25,793 nucleotides of DNA, from NCBI GenBank assembly GCA_036279295.1, contig DASUJK010000088.1, positions 1-25,793 on the forward strand, given 5' to 3'. The notes under the pieces were generated by a model, which saw only the letters and a program-made list of their open reading frames with translations, was not told where the DNA came from and made no database searches. Position 1 is the stretch's first letter. Each line of letters starts with the position of its first letter. Shown here in pieces: positions 25,742 through 25,793 of the stretch. The position numbers were made by a program, and so were the translations under genes. The DNA comes from DATEPR01 sp036279295. GTDB lineage: Bacteria > Actinomycetota > Actinomycetes > Mycobacteriales > Pseudonocardiaceae.

Positions 25742-25793
25742 TTCCATTCACCGTGAAAGTCGTGCCGGGTAAGAGGAACAGCCTTCACCTGCG
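25652..25793. other. Foreign-looking junction sequence at the right edge
   Basis: From 25652 base composition drops in GC and similarity to the BNR protein ends. An interrupted palindrome, CCACCA (25658-25663) and TGGTGG (25674-25679) with inner AGTA/TACT pairing, lies just inside the break. This could be the tip of a mobile element extending beyond the window. No transposase is visible in the remaining bases. Confidence 0.4.

Noticed and set aside
1..25793. CRISPR array, tRNA or rRNA genes
   Set aside because: No regularly spaced identical repeats, cloverleaf-like segments or rRNA sequence were seen on reading either strand.

Overview
The window is high-GC DNA with actinomycete features: GTG/TTG starts, G-rich ribosome binding sites, an AfsR-type regulator relic, and RHS/FG-GAP secreted proteins of the kind common in Pseudonocardiales. 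The order-level placement is an inference from gene content, not from a marker gene. No rRNA, tRNA or CRISPR array was seen.

Bases 1-13809 hold a secreted-protein locus. A very large RHS/YD-repeat protein is encoded on the minus strand. Its frame is open from 6653 to the left edge (2217 codons plus 2 bases), and it ends inside a Hint-type pretoxin domain, so the toxin payload lies outside the window. Divergent from it is a 1548-residue secreted FG-GAP/VCBS protein (6941-11587) with two tandem copies of a ~255-residue propeller unit. The 287-bp gap between them carries a strong hairpin. A membrane acyltransferase with a C-terminal SGNH domain follows (11677-13809).

Bases 13810-18370 are a mobile-element block. 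It holds a frameshifted ISL3-type transposase tail, an intact ISAs1-type insertion sequence (15118-16524) flanked on its left by an inverted, slightly diverged 155-bp piece of a sister copy, a frameshifted and truncated rve-type transposase, and its DUF6431-type partner gene. The ISAs1 transposase and the DUF6431 gene each have an inverted repeat that would bury their ribosome binding site.

Bases 18500-23484 hold the most interesting part. A compact minus-strand operon encodes a 28-residue peptide with a near-perfect ribosome binding site (23215-23301), a PqqD-like/M50-like HExxH membrane protease (21930-23132), and a 697-residue TPR protein with a degenerate STAND/LuxR-type ATPase region (19812-21905). 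Three heptamers in exact 11-bp phase lie upstream of the peptide, resembling SARP or PHO-box operators. Convergent with the operon is the broken C-terminal half of an AfsR/SARP-like NB-ARC-TPR regulator (18500-19752). I interpret the operon as a candidate peptide maturation or peptide-signalling system; its function is unproven.

Bases 23600-25793 hold small IS30-like and IS1380-like remnants, and a secreted BNR/Asp-box (sialidase-like) protein whose 3' end looks cut by foreign sequence at about 25652.
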